Both the position numbers and the translations under genes were made by a program. Shown piece after piece: positions 44,439 through 54,354 of a stretch of DNA of 64,000 nucleotides. Source of the DNA: Pseudogracilibacillus sp037892545 (GTDB lineage: Bacteria > Bacillota > Bacilli > Bacillales > Amphibacillaceae); contig NZ_JBBKBG010000010.1 in the NCBI RefSeq assembly GCF_037892545.1, positions 1 through 64,000 on the forward strand. The letters are read 5' to 3'. The stretch's first letter is position 1. Each line of letters begins with the position of its first letter. The notes below the pieces were generated by a model. It was not told the origin of the DNA, did not search any database, and saw nothing but the letters and a program-made list of their open reading frames with translations.

Positions 44439-44717
44439 TATCACCTTCATTATTCGTCTATTCTTTTTCATTATAAAAACTATGCTTTTTTGTATTCGCA
44501 TGGACTATGTATTAGCTTAATTTAAAACCGTAGAACGCCAAAAACAGAAAGCACAAAATGAAATCACTACCTTTATACTTCATATTTAATCACTTTTCTA
44601 TACAAAAGTCACGATTATGTTAATCAGAAATGCAAACATACACTTTTATTCTATTTTTAAATGAAGTTGATATAATAAAAGATAGGAACAAGGTAAAACA
44701 TAAGGGAGTTTACGAAC

Positions 44718-45179
44718 ATGACATTATTTTATCCTAATAGCAATATTGAAATGAAGCAAGGGGATATTTTATATTCAACGATTGGCCGCTCCACATATTA
44801 TGTCGGTCATACAGTAATAATTGGTTCAGATTATCTCGTGAAAGAATCCATTCCTGGAAAACCATCTGGACATTCATTAACCATCCATCAAATGTGGAAT
44901 CGTCACCGAAAAGGCGATAAAATCACATTACTACGTGCGCCATCTGGTGCACAAGCTGCCGCTAAATGGGTGACGGAAAACTTAGGAAATGTGAAAGATT
45001 ATTGGATTTTAAATACGGATATTAAAAATAAAGAGAAAAACTATTGTTCTAAATTAATCGTGCAAGCATATTATTATGGTGCAAATGTAAAATTAACGAA
45101 TATATTAAACCGATTTATCTCACCACAATATTTAACCTACACAAAAAAACTGGAAAAAATTGCGGTCTTTGCAATATAA
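44718..45179 (+). CDS. YiiX/YebB-like (permuted NlpC/P60) cysteine hydrolase
   Basis: 153 residues, ATG with AAGGGAG. It has the permuted papain-like order: GDILYSTI, a catalytic-type His in YVGHTVIIG (near 31), and later NYCSKLIVQAYY with the Cys (near 113). Members cleave amide or thioester bonds of cell-wall or lipid substrates. No signal peptide, so it acts in the cytoplasm or leaves by another route. Single gene; substrate unknown. Confidence 0.72.
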   Translation: MTLFYPNSNIEMKQGDILYSTIGRSTYYVGHTVIIGSDYLVKESIPGKPSGHSLTIHQMWNRHRKGDKITLLRAPSGAQAAAKWVTENLGNVKDYWILNTDIKNKEKNYCSKLIVQAYYYGANVKLTNILNRFISPQYLTYTKKLEKIAVFAI

Positions 45180-45301
45180 AGTCCATATTTAACTACAAAC
45201 ATTGACACACACAGATCAAATATGAATGATTACAATCTTTTTATTGTATTCCACCAGTCACGTTTTAAGTGTATATGTTTAGGGAAATATATAAATAATA
45301 C

Positions 45302-46207
45302 ATGTTAAAGGAAATGATTGATCGTATGGAATCTGTTTGGGAAAATTTATACTCATATATTGTTGGCGAGGAATTATGGATTAGGATTGGCACCAACTTA
45401 TTAAGAATTGTAATCATTATTTTATTTGCATTTATCGTTAGAAATATTGGGTATCGGATTATTGATATTATTTTCAAAGATAAGAAGACGATTCCTATTC
45501 GTCTTACATCAAATCGTAGAGAGCAAACATTAAAAAATTTATCCAAAAATATATTATCCTATGTATTATTGTTTATTGTCGTTCTAATGATTTTAGATAT
45601 ATTTGATGTGCCTATTCGCACAATGTTGGCAGGTGCTGGAATTGCAGGTGTTGCAATTGGTTTTGGAGCACAAAGTCTTGTAAAAGATGTCATTGCCGGT
45701 TTTTTTATTATTTTTGAAGACCAATTTTCGGTCGGTGATTATATTGAAATAGGAGATATCGAAGGAGATGTCGAAGTAATTGGTCTTAGATCGACAAAAT
45801 TACGAAGTTTTTATGGGCAAACATATGTGATTCCAAATGGACAAATTAATATCGTGACAAACTATTCTGCAAGCAATGGATATGCTATGGTTGAAATTAA
45901 TATTCCTTATGAAACGAATATTGTCAAAGTTGAAAACATGATCAAACATATTTTACCAACATTTAAAACCAATTATCCAGATGTTTTTATAGATGAACCT
46001 TTTATTCAAGGTGTAACAGCATTAGAATTATCTAACTATGTATTGCGTGTTCGGGCTGAAACATTTCCTGTCATGCAATGGGAAGGTGCAAGATTAATTC
46101 GTAAAGATGTAAAAGCCTATTTATTTGAACACGGCATTGAAATTCCATCCCCTCGGATGGTCGTCTACTCAAAAGCCGATGAAACGAATGCAAGGGAAGT
46201 ACAATAA
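45302..46207 (+). CDS. MscS-family mechanosensitive channel
   Basis: 301 residues: three N-terminal helices, the last being the pore-lining TM3 with the alternating Gly/Ala pattern AGAGIAGVAIGFGAQSLVKDVIAGFF, then the beta domain with VGDYIEIGDIEG and the C-terminal alpha/beta cage. It is the size of YkuT/MscS. It releases solutes when the membrane is stretched by osmotic downshock. Start ATG at 45302 has a weak ribosome site; inner ATGs at 45314 or 45329 are possible. It is followed by the CBS gene at 22 bases, probably co-transcribed. Confidence 0.92.
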   Translation: MLKEMIDRMESVWENLYSYIVGEELWIRIGTNLLRIVIIILFAFIVRNIGYRIIDIIFKDKKTIPIRLTSNRREQTLKNLSKNILSYVLLFIVVLMILDIFDVPIRTMLAGAGIAGVAIGFGAQSLVKDVIAGFFIIFEDQFSVGDYIEIGDIEGDVEVIGLRSTKLRSFYGQTYVIPNGQINIVTNYSASNGYAMVEINIPYETNIVKVENMIKHILPTFKTNYPDVFIDEPFIQGVTALELSNYVLRVRAETFPVMQWEGARLIRKDVKAYLFEHGIEIPSPRMVVYSKADETNAREVQ

Positions 46208-46229
46208 TATTTCATTAGGAGAGATTCAT

Positions 46230-46685
46230 ATGACTGTAGAAACAATTATGACAAAAAATGTGGTAACCGTACAAGAAGATGCAACAATTGAAACATGTGC
46301 CCATATTTTATCGACGAACCGTTTAAGTGGCTTACCAGTTGTAAATGATGCTGGCACATTGGTTGGCATTGTGACAGAAGGAGATTTAATTCGTCGAAAA
46401 ACCGATGTACAAACACCTGCATATTTGGAGTTTCTTGGTGGAATTATTTATTTAGATAACCCGAATAAGTTTTTTGAAGATGTGAAAAGGACGATGGGGT
46501 TATACGTACATGAAATCATGTCAACGGAGCTTATTACGATCCATCCAGACGATACCGTTGAAAAGGCTGCAAATTTACTCGTACATCATAAAATAAAGCG
46601 ACTTCCTGTATTAGATGATGATAACCAATTAATTGGCATTGTAGCACGAAAAGATATTATGCAATATTTGTTTCAAGATAAATAA
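46230..46685 (+). CDS. CBS-domain pair protein
   Basis: 151 residues from the ATG at 46230 (TTAGGAGAG upstream). Two CBS domains: MTKNVVTVQEDATIETCAHIL ... GIVTEGDLIR, and MSTELITIHPDDTVEKAANLL ... GIVARKDIM. Such pairs bind adenosine nucleotides and often control channels or enzymes; its position after an mscS gene suggests a link to osmotic or energy sensing (inference). Confidence 0.9.
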   Translation: MTVETIMTKNVVTVQEDATIETCAHILSTNRLSGLPVVNDAGTLVGIVTEGDLIRRKTDVQTPAYLEFLGGIIYLDNPNKFFEDVKRTMGLYVHEIMSTELITIHPDDTVEKAANLLVHHKIKRLPVLDDDNQLIGIVARKDIMQYLFQDK

Positions 46686-46719
46686 AAACTGGAGGCTGCC
46701 ACCGCCTTCCAGTTTTTTT
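46686..46719 (+). terminator. Terminator after the CBS gene
   Basis: AAACTGGA-GG / CC-TTCCAGTTTTTTT hairpin directly after the stop. Confidence 0.88.
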
Positions 46720-47848
46720 ATTGCATCGCTTTAATTTGTTCAAAAAAGTTTGTCACACGACCTTTTCCGATTCCTTTATACTTACCAATAATGATAAACT
46801 CTTTTGGTAAATCTTTCACTATTTGCATGCCGTCCGAGTGGAGCTGTTCTATTAAACTCGGAGAACCTGGGAAGGTTTCCTTTGTAATCGCAATGTTTCC
46901 TAATTGTTCTGTAACGACAATTTGTTCCCCTTCATAAAATAAAAATAAATCACCTGGACGTTTTTGTAGCAAATTCCGTCTTCTTTTTTCTTCTATAATG
47001 AAAGCTTTTAATTCCTCTACAAATTGTTCTACATGCGACAAATTAAACCGTACAATTCGTTCATGTAAATTATCTAACGAAGTAGGTAGCTCACTCATAA
47101 TTCTTGCTTCCTGTGCTTCATTTAATCGTAATAAAAACCGTTCCGACTTTTCAAAACGTTGTGGTAGTAAAAATGCATCCCTTAAAAAATGTGGGATGTG
47201 AATTTCCTGTCCTTGAAAAGTTAATGTTCGTACAGTCGTAACCCCTGGTGCCTCGTCTAAGTGTAAAGATGTTAACGTTTCTTTTATTTGAACTTTCTGC
47301 ACGTTTTCTTGAACATTTTCTTTTTCTTCCTTCGGTCGTTCTAATTCCATCGATTTTTTCAATAATTGCTCGAACTTTTCTAATCGAATGTGGATTTCAT
47401 CTAATTCATATGGATATTCCTGATGAATCATTGGATCTTCATATGCAGGTACATCTATTGTATAGGATACATATAACTCTACAAACCATTTCATGACGAC
47501 ATGAATATTTTCCCATGTTTTCAACGCTTCAGAAAACCGAAATTCTCGTATTTCATGGCTAGCCTTGTTTCCTAATAAACGAATTTCTTCAAATGCTAGT
47601 TTTTGTGTAGATGAAATTAATTCGTGTTTTACTAATTTTTCTATTTTATGAACGAGCGTATTTTCTGGAGTTCGTAAATGTAAATTTTCATGAATTAACA
47701 CTTTATCTAAAACGACTTCCATTAATGTTCGACTATGGGCGATCATTTTGCGTGGTCCAGTAAAAATTGTTCCTTCTAATTCTTGTAAATTGTATGCGAG
47801 CTCTTCAGATACTGGCTCTAAAAATTGATAAAAATATGCCTTCTTCAA
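46718..47848 (-). CDS. HEPN/DUF4145-like protein of unknown function
   Basis: 376 residues from a TTG at 47848, because GGAGG lies 8 bases before it (a reading from 47899 is not supported). Residues about 25-125 look like a DUF4145 HEPN-type helical domain: KMIAHSRTLMEVVLDKVL, LISSTQKLAFEEIRLLGNKASHE and EALKTWENIHVVMKWF. The C-terminal half (about 190-376), with an RFEKSERFLLRLNEAQ helix and a beta-rich end, is unrecognised. HEPN domains can be RNases or sensor modules; the R-x4-6-H motif is not clear here. Confidence 0.6.
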   Translation of the reverse strand: MKKAYFYQFLEPVSEELAYNLQELEGTIFTGPRKMIAHSRTLMEVVLDKVLIHENLHLRTPENTLVHKIEKLVKHELISSTQKLAFEEIRLLGNKASHEIREFRFSEALKTWENIHVVMKWFVELYVSYTIDVPAYEDPMIHQEYPYELDEIHIRLEKFEQLLKKSMELERPKEEKENVQENVQKVQIKETLTSLHLDEAPGVTTVRTLTFQGQEIHIPHFLRDAFLLPQRFEKSERFLLRLNEAQEARIMSELPTSLDNLHERIVRFNLSHVEQFVEELKAFIIEEKRRRNLLQKRPGDLFLFYEGEQIVVTEQLGNIAITKETFPGSPSLIEQLHSDGMQIVKDLPKEFIIIGKYKGIGKGRVTNFFEQIKAMQ

Positions 47849-47978
47849 TATGATGCCTCCAACATAACCAATAATTTTCTCCCTATCTAAGAATAGCAAA
47901 ATTAAGGTAAAATTGATATTGAATGAAATTTATTTTTTATGGTATGATGATAGATAAAATCGTTTAGGAGGTCGGACC

Positions 47979-48503
47979 TTGTCACCGTTCATCATATATC
48001 AAAACAAATTGAAATTATTCGTACTTTCCATCGGTTCATGCATATTTATTCTACTCGGATTCATTTTTTTATTTGTCGAGTTAGATCTTACATATTCCCC
48101 TTTTATCATAAAAGGAATCGGATTAATAACGGTCTTTGTTTTTGGTGTATTTCTTATTTTTTTATTGAAAAAGCTATTTGAACGTAAACCAGCTTTAATC
48201 ATCGATGAAAATGGGATCACCGATTATTCTACTGCCCTTCAAGTTGGATTAGTAAGATGGAATGAAATTAAAGATATCCAGTTTACTACTTTTGGAAACC
48301 AAGATTTCTTATCCATCTATACATATGATAAAGACTTAATTATTAACCGAACCAAAGCTTTTCAAAAAGCGATGAATCAAATGAATAAAAAGTTGATGGA
48401 TAGCCAAATAAATATTCCTTATAGAAATTTAAAATGTGACCCAGCACAATTAGGAGAAGCGATTAATTATTTTTGGGAAGAGAATTATAAAAATAAATCG
48501 TGA
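47979..48503 (+). CDS. STM3941-family membrane protein
   Basis: 174 residues from a TTG with AGGAGG exactly 8 bases upstream. Two N-terminal helices (about 12-34 and 42-62) are followed by a PH-like cytoplasmic domain containing PALIIDENGITDYST and VRWNEIKDIQ, characteristic of the STM3941 family. Function unknown. Single gene with its own terminator. Confidence 0.82.
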   Translation: MSPFIIYQNKLKLFVLSIGSCIFILLGFIFLFVELDLTYSPFIIKGIGLITVFVFGVFLIFLLKKLFERKPALIIDENGITDYSTALQVGLVRWNEIKDIQFTTFGNQDFLSIYTYDKDLIINRTKAFQKAMNQMNKKLMDSQINIPYRNLKCDPAQLGEAINYFWEENYKNKS

Positions 48504-48523
48504 TAATGTACGTATATTTATAT

Positions 48524-48562
48524 AAAAATCGAAGCCTAATATAAAAATAGGTTTCGATTTTT
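48524..48562 (+). terminator. Terminator after the STM3941-family gene
   Basis: AAAATCGAA-CCTA / TAGG-TTCGATTTTT hairpin. The remaining 230 bases to the next start hold no gene. Confidence 0.85.
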
Positions 48563-48796
48563 CAAAGTAAAATTTTTCATGAATGAATGTTACTTTCCCT
48601 CCCCCGATAAATGAATTTATTTTCGTTAAATTTTTAAAACCATGCTTATTTAATGGTAGAATTCCACCCATAATCCATCAAAAAAAATTATTATTTTCTT
48701 TTGCAAATCCCAAGCAAAATAGTACGCAATATGTTATTGTTGACTATGTCTGAAGTGAATCGGATTAGGACATAATGAAATAGAGGGGTGGAATGA

Positions 48797-49633
48797 ATGA
48801 AAAAGAGAATCTATGATTTATCTTTTATCGTGCTTGGATCATTTATCTTCGCTGTAGGGATCAATGTATTTGTATTAGGAAATGATTTAGGGGAAGGCGG
48901 AGTAACTGGGATTACCATTATTTTGTTCTACTTGTATGGTTGGTCACCAGGTTTAATGAACTTTATTTTAAATGGTTTATTATTAATCATTGGATATAAA
49001 TTTTTAAGTAAAAATACAATTGGGTATACGATTATTGCGGTACTATTAAATTCATTGTTTTTACATTTAACAAGAAACTGGGCGATTGATTCAAACGAAA
49101 TTATTATAAATATGATTTTTGGTGGAGCAATCGTTGGAGCCGGTATTGGGCTCATTATTCGGGTAGGTGGTACGACAGCTGGAACGACAATTTTGGCGAG
49201 TATTACAAATAAATATCTCGGATGGAACATAAGTTATGGATTATTATTCTTCGATATGCTTGTCGTTTTATCATCTTACTTCGTCATCGGAATCGAAAAA
49301 TTACTCCTTACGATCGTCATGCTATATATTGCAACGAAAGTGATGCAATTTATCATTGAAGGATTTAGTACGAAGAAGGCAGTTACCATCATTTCTCGTA
49401 ATCCAGATGAAATTGCTCAAAACGTCAACAAGAAGATGAACCGTGGTGTGACAGTTTATTCTGGACATGGATATTATTTACAGGAAGAGAAGAAAATTTT
49501 ATACATTGTTATTAGTAGTCAAGAAGTAGTGAAATTAAAACGTATTGTTCAAGCAGCAGATGAACATGCATTTGTCGCTATTCACGATGTTCGTGACGTA
49601 TTCGGAGAAGGATTCGTTGCAATGAATCCATAA
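48797..49633 (+). CDS. YitT family protein (DUF161/DUF2179)
   Basis: 278 residues: five hydrophobic helices with the conserved ALGINVFVLGNDLGEGGVTGI-like N-terminus (here VGINVFVLGNDLGEGG), GGTTAGTTILA, and a C-terminal cytosolic DUF2179 domain (about 200-278) with GRGVT-like (RGVTVYSGHGYY) motif. Members are membrane proteins of uncertain transport function. GAGGGG before the ATG. Single gene. Many paralogues exist in Bacilli, so no symbol is given. Confidence 0.9.
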   Translation: MKKRIYDLSFIVLGSFIFAVGINVFVLGNDLGEGGVTGITIILFYLYGWSPGLMNFILNGLLLIIGYKFLSKNTIGYTIIAVLLNSLFLHLTRNWAIDSNEIIINMIFGGAIVGAGIGLIIRVGGTTAGTTILASITNKYLGWNISYGLLFFDMLVVLSSYFVIGIEKLLLTIVMLYIATKVMQFIIEGFSTKKAVTIISRNPDEIAQNVNKKMNRGVTVYSGHGYYLQEEKKILYIVISSQEVVKLKRIVQAADEHAFVAIHDVRDVFGEGFVAMNP

Positions 49634-49637
49634 ATAA

Positions 49638-49673
49638 ACGGGTTATCCATATCATATGGATGACCCATTTTTA
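49638..49673 (+). terminator. Terminator after the YitT-family gene
   Basis: GGGTTATCCATAT / ATATGGATGACCC stem followed by a T run. Confidence 0.88.
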
Positions 49674-49813
49674 TTGCTTCCATCATTCAATAAATAAAAC
49701 TATACTGTAGACCGATGAATATTAGAACCTATCTTATTTATACCTGTTCATTGCAACACCATACACTATTTAGTAAAATACATATTGGGTTCGATATGAT
49801 TAAAGGAGCGTGT

Positions 49814-50254
49814 ATGATGAGCGATTCATCTGTTAAACATAAAAACAAAAAAGAACTTATTCCGAAAATGCCAATAGACCCAAGTCATCCTTATGCACAT
49901 TTTCAAGGTTTTTTAATTTTACCATTTATTGCAGCAGTATTAACATTTCTCGGGTCTATTGTAATGGTTACTTTTCAAAATCCAAGTAAATTAGCAGGCT
50001 TTGACCTATTTATTTATTGGACCGATTTTGCTTATATCCCATTATTAATTATTACATTTTATGCGTGGATGAAGCGAAAGAAATATACGCCATATTTAAT
50101 GATTTTTTATTTTGTCATTCATGCCATATGGAATTTATCTTATTTAATTGGTGTAGATGGATTTCGTTTAGATACTTTCAATTTAGCAATGAGTGTCATT
50201 TGGGTTATTTATTTTATCCGTTCCGAGCGAGTGAAGAAAGTATTTACAAACTAA
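49814..50254 (+). CDS. DUF2569 membrane protein
   Basis: 146 residues from ATG at 49814 (AAAGGAG upstream; the next ATG would begin MSDSSV). A charged N-terminal 40 residues followed by four helices with FLILPFIAAVL and LMIFYFVIHAIW; the DUF2569 pattern. Function unknown. Faces the kinase gene across a bidirectional terminator. Confidence 0.78.
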   Translation: MMSDSSVKHKNKKELIPKMPIDPSHPYAHFQGFLILPFIAAVLTFLGSIVMVTFQNPSKLAGFDLFIYWTDFAYIPLLIITFYAWMKRKKYTPYLMIFYFVIHAIWNLSYLIGVDGFRLDTFNLAMSVIWVIYFIRSERVKKVFTN

Positions 50255-50301
50255 AAGGTCGTTTCCCTTCCATTGAAAAAGGAAGGGAAAACGACCTTTT
50301 A
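50253..50301. terminator. Bidirectional terminator
   Basis: AAAGGTCGTTTCCCTTCC / GGAAGGGAAAACGACCTTT stem with A and T flanks between the convergent DUF2569 and hybrid-kinase genes. Confidence 0.9.
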
Positions 50302-53300
50302 TTGTTGATTCGGTTTCTCTTTTGGTATTTTAAAAGATATTTTTGTACCCTTACCTTTTTCACTTTCAATATGGAGCCCTTTTCCATAGGTTCGGAGTAA
50401 ACGTAGATTTGTATTGTAAATACCTACACCAGATTTACCGACTCTTTCTTGGTTGTGTATCCGATCTAAAGTATCTTTAGGAATGCCAACTCCATCATCT
50501 TCTACGACTATTTCGACCTCTTTTTCACGATTGATCACTTTTATCGTAATCGTCCCACCACTAGAACGAGTAGTAATACCATGTAAAATTGCATTTTCGA
50601 CTAATGGTTGAATCGTAATCGCCGGTATTTGGACATTTTTACAATCATCTATTTCCCACACAACTTTCACTCGATCACCAAAACGAACTTGTTCAATATA
50701 TAAATATGCTTCAATTAACTGTAACTCTTGTTTTAAGTCTACAAACTCTTTCATATTTTTAAATTGAAACTTACTTCGTAACACATCACTAAATGCTTCA
50801 AGTAATTTTTGCATTCGTTTTATATCAATCTCTGATAATGCGAAAATCGAATTAATCGTATTAAAAATAAAATGTGGCTGTATTTGTGCTTGTAAAAATG
50901 CTGCCTCTAAATATAAACTTTCTCGTGCTGCACTTCTTACATCTGTTAATGCTTGTACACGTGCTTTTAATTCAATAGCATCAATTGGTTTCGTAATATA
51001 ATCATTTGCTCCAACATCAAATCCATATTTGACATCACGAATTCGATCACGAGATGTTAATAAAATAATTGGTAATTCTGACATCGTAAATCTTTTTCGA
51101 ATGTTCTTCGTTAATTCAAAACCTGACATATGTGGCATCATAACGTCTGATATAACTAAATCATATTCACTCTGTTCAAGCAGTTGCATTACCTCAACGC
51201 CAGATAATGCCGTTGTTACATCATATTGTTCATTATGAAGTACCACTTCCATTACACGTAAGTTTATCGGATCATCATCGACGACAATAACTTTTGGTTG
51301 CTCCTTCCTTATTACTGTATGAGCAATTTTCTTCACATCATGTGTTTCTAAAAAAATTCCTTGATCTGCAAATACTTCTCCATTATGCACATGTGCTCCA
51401 TTATTTTCCATAAAAGATTTATGCTCATATGTACCTGTTTCATCCCCAATAGGTAATGTAAAGGTAAAGGTCGTTCCTTCTCCGATAGTTGATTGTACAT
51501 CAATTTCACCAGACATATGCTCTACTAATTGCTTCGTTATATATAATCCTAGTCCGAGTCCACCAGCCTCGTTCGCTCGATATGGAATGTTTCCTTGACG
51601 ATACGGTAAAAATAGGTCAGATAATATTGCTTCATCTATTCCAATTCCTGTGTCTGTAATACTTATATAAGCTGTCCCATCTTCAACATCCGCATCTATT
51701 GTAATCGTTCCTTGTTCCGTAAATTTCACCGCATTATGCACTAAATTGTACATAATTTGTGTTAAACGATTTTCATCTGCTAACACATAAGGAAAATCGA
51801 TACTAATTCGATTTACAATTTCCACATCTTTTTTCACAAGGAAATAAGATGTCATATGGATGACACCTTCCACCACACCTTGCAAGGAAGTCTTGCGAAT
51901 GTATAAGGTTGGTTTACGGTCATTTAACAAGGACAATTCTAATAAATCATTTACTAAAATCGACATCCTTCTGCTAACTGCCAATACTGTTTCTAAATCT
52001 TTCTTACTCTCTTCTTCTAAATGTTGATATTCACGTTCTAAAACAGCACTCGACATATTTAAAATACTATGAAGTGGATTTTTTATTTCATGTGCTGTAT
52101 TTGCCAAAAATAAATCTTTTTCTTTGTCTGCTTTTGCCAGTTTCTTCGCTTGTATTTGAAATTTCACGTTCATATCATAATAATGTTTAAACCAAACAAC
52201 TGCTAAACAAATAATGGCGATAATTAAATCAAATGGATAATACATTACTTTTATTCCAGATTTCATTATATAACTAAACCATGCAAAATGATTGATCATC
52301 GCAATGGATGCTAAAATAAGCCCAAAATGATTGCTGAAAGATAATTTCGAACGAATTAAGCTGATAATCACAATAATCATCGATACAAATGCTGCACCCA
52401 TCGTCACCATCACTGCCGATTCCAAATATTCCATTGGAACAAAAATACTAAGGATCGTTAATATAATCAGTATGATGGAATATATTGGCACTATTTTCGG
52501 ATGGATCTGTTGTATATTTCTTTTTAATACTTGAATGATTGCTAAGGAAAGGATGAATAAAATAACCATTGTAAATTTATAGGATAAAACATAGTCTATT
52601 TTTATTAATTGCATAATTATCTTTTCATCGCCTGAATTTAAACTTAATATGGCAAGCATGAATAAACCTAATGAACAATAAAGTATTTCCTTTTTTCTTA
52701 TACCAACAAAATAAATAATTATTGCAAAAAAAGTAAGCAAAATAAAAATTGTTCCAGTAAAAACTTGGAGCACACTTGATATGTATGTCGTAGATTCTAT
52801 ACTCGATTCATTTCCAAAGTAAACAGAACGAACAATTCCACTTGATCTAGGATCTGTGAAATTAGATACTTGTACGAGTACATCAATGATACCATTTTCA
52901 TCTGGTCGGATAGAATATGTATTATAAGGTACATTAAATGCTTCATACGTTTCCTCTGTATCACTAACTGTTCCAGAGCTCCCTACCTCATATCCATTTG
53001 CAATTACTTTGGAAGCACTACGTACACTAAACATTCGTAAACTATATGATTGCTCTACTTCTGGATCAACATGAATCCGTAAATGATAGGTACCATACCC
53101 ATATGTGCTTTCTTCTTCAAAACCATTGGACCATCCTCCAGGTACTTGTAAAAACACGCGATTTTCTTCTTCGATAGGTACTTCTTCTAATAATTCATTC
53201 GGATAAAAAGCCCATTTTCCTATTAATTGTACTTTATCTTCTAATTTAGGCTTCTCTGTAATAAATACTTCTCCATTTTCTACTTCAACTGTCTCTGAAT

Positions 53301-53400
53301 TACTAAAATATTGTAGCCAAATATATCGGAAACTAAATAATACCATTGCGAAAAGAATCATGATGAATACATGTTTGATAGTAATTTTCTTTTTTGTCAT
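50299..53400 (-). CDS. Hybrid sensor kinase with two kinase modules (7TM-DISM)
   Basis: 1033 residues. An N-terminal helix and an extracellular beta domain (about 30-200) lead to seven helices (about 205-410) of 7TMR-DISM type. Then HisKA with His437 (NTAHEIKNPLHS), a HATPase (about 540-650, DTGIGID, GLGLGLYI), a REC domain with Asp752 (ISDVMMPHMSG), a LytS-type His_kinase with His843 (QIQPHFIFNTIN) and a second HATPase (about 920-1025, EDDGVGIP). A single protein with both classical and LytS-type modules can relay or integrate two signals. No response-regulator gene is adjacent. GGGGACG before the ATG. Confidence 0.92.
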   Translation of the reverse strand: MTKKKITIKHVFIMILFAMVLFSFRYIWLQYFSNSETVEVENGEVFITEKPKLEDKVQLIGKWAFYPNELLEEVPIEEENRVFLQVPGGWSNGFEEESTYGYGTYHLRIHVDPEVEQSYSLRMFSVRSASKVIANGYEVGSSGTVSDTEETYEAFNVPYNTYSIRPDENGIIDVLVQVSNFTDPRSSGIVRSVYFGNESSIESTTYISSVLQVFTGTIFILLTFFAIIIYFVGIRKKEILYCSLGLFMLAILSLNSGDEKIIMQLIKIDYVLSYKFTMVILFILSLAIIQVLKRNIQQIHPKIVPIYSIILIILTILSIFVPMEYLESAVMVTMGAAFVSMIIVIISLIRSKLSFSNHFGLILASIAMINHFAWFSYIMKSGIKVMYYPFDLIIAIICLAVVWFKHYYDMNVKFQIQAKKLAKADKEKDLFLANTAHEIKNPLHSILNMSSAVLEREYQHLEEESKKDLETVLAVSRRMSILVNDLLELSLLNDRKPTLYIRKTSLQGVVEGVIHMTSYFLVKKDVEIVNRISIDFPYVLADENRLTQIMYNLVHNAVKFTEQGTITIDADVEDGTAYISITDTGIGIDEAILSDLFLPYRQGNIPYRANEAGGLGLGLYITKQLVEHMSGEIDVQSTIGEGTTFTFTLPIGDETGTYEHKSFMENNGAHVHNGEVFADQGIFLETHDVKKIAHTVIRKEQPKVIVVDDDPINLRVMEVVLHNEQYDVTTALSGVEVMQLLEQSEYDLVISDVMMPHMSGFELTKNIRKRFTMSELPIILLTSRDRIRDVKYGFDVGANDYITKPIDAIELKARVQALTDVRSAARESLYLEAAFLQAQIQPHFIFNTINSIFALSEIDIKRMQKLLEAFSDVLRSKFQFKNMKEFVDLKQELQLIEAYLYIEQVRFGDRVKVVWEIDDCKNVQIPAITIQPLVENAILHGITTRSSGGTITIKVINREKEVEIVVEDDGVGIPKDTLDRIHNQERVGKSGVGIYNTNLRLLRTYGKGLHIESEKGKGTKISFKIPKEKPNQQ

Positions 53401-53421
53401 ATTCGTCCCCTTTATGCTTTT

Positions 53422-54354
53422 CTAAGGTAAATAATGGTGTAATGAAAATAAATCCACATTTCCGCCTGAAATAATTGGTACAATACGTTTTCCGGTTACA
53501 TTTAGTTTTTTGCTAAGACAAGCAGCGGTCGTAACAGCTCCTGATGGTTCTACAACTTGCTTCATTCTTTCATATATAAACATCATCGCAGCTTTTATTT
53601 CTTCCTCTGTCACTAATACGACATCATCTACATATTGTTGGACGATTGGGAACGTCATTTCACCAGGAATGCTCGTTCTTAATCCATCTGCAATCGTTTT
53701 TGTTTGTCCAATATGTACTCTTTTTCCTTGTTCATAGGATTGATACGTATCATCTGCAATGGCTGGTTCACATGCAATGACTTTTATCGCTGGATTTGTC
53801 TGTTTAATCGCTAATAATACACCGGATAAAAGTCCTCCCCCACCAACAGGTACTAAAACGAAGTCAATATCCTTTACTTGATGTAAAAGTTCTAACCCAA
53901 CTGTTCCTTGACCCGCGATAATAAGTGGATCATCATACGGTGGGATAAACGTACCTTCTAACGTTTGTGCATAATTGATTCGTTCTTCTGATGTATATCC
54001 ATGTTGAATGATGTTCGCTCCATATGATTCGATCGCATTTATTTTCGGTAATGCTGCATCCTCTGGGACGACAATCGTCGCTTGAAGACCGAATGCTTTT
54101 GCTGCAAAAGCAACGGCTTGTCCATGGTTGCCAGATGATGCAGCGATGATTGCCGTTTCACCTTTATCCGCAACATCCGAAACTTTATTCATTGCCCCAC
54201 GAATTTTGAAAGAACCTGTCGTTTGTAAATGTTCTGCTTTCAGAAATATATCATTGTCACATCTTTCTGATAATTGACTTGATGTAAGAATCGGTGTTTC
54301 TTTTACTATCGGTCGTATTTTTTTACTAGCCTTTTGAATTGCATCTATCGACAT
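53422..54354 (-). CDS. Threonine/serine dehydratase (PLP, type II)
   Basis: 310 residues. PLP lysine in GSFKIRGAMNK (near 51), the phosphate-binding glycine loop VPVGGGGLLSG and ASSGNHGQAVA are intact. Being short, it lacks the regulatory ACT domain of biosynthetic IlvA, so it is of catabolic (TdcB-like) or serine-racemase-like type. AGGAGG before the ATG, which overlaps the pgeF stop (TAATG), so both are in one operon. Confidence 0.9.
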   Translation of the reverse strand: MSIDAIQKASKKIRPIVKETPILTSSQLSERCDNDIFLKAEHLQTTGSFKIRGAMNKVSDVADKGETAIIAASSGNHGQAVAFAAKAFGLQATIVVPEDAALPKINAIESYGANIIQHGYTSEERINYAQTLEGTFIPPYDDPLIIAGQGTVGLELLHQVKDIDFVLVPVGGGGLLSGVLLAIKQTNPAIKVIACEPAIADDTYQSYEQGKRVHIGQTKTIADGLRTSIPGEMTFPIVQQYVDDVVLVTEEEIKAAMMFIYERMKQVVEPSGAVTTAACLSKKLNVTGKRIVPIISGGNVDLFSLHHYLP

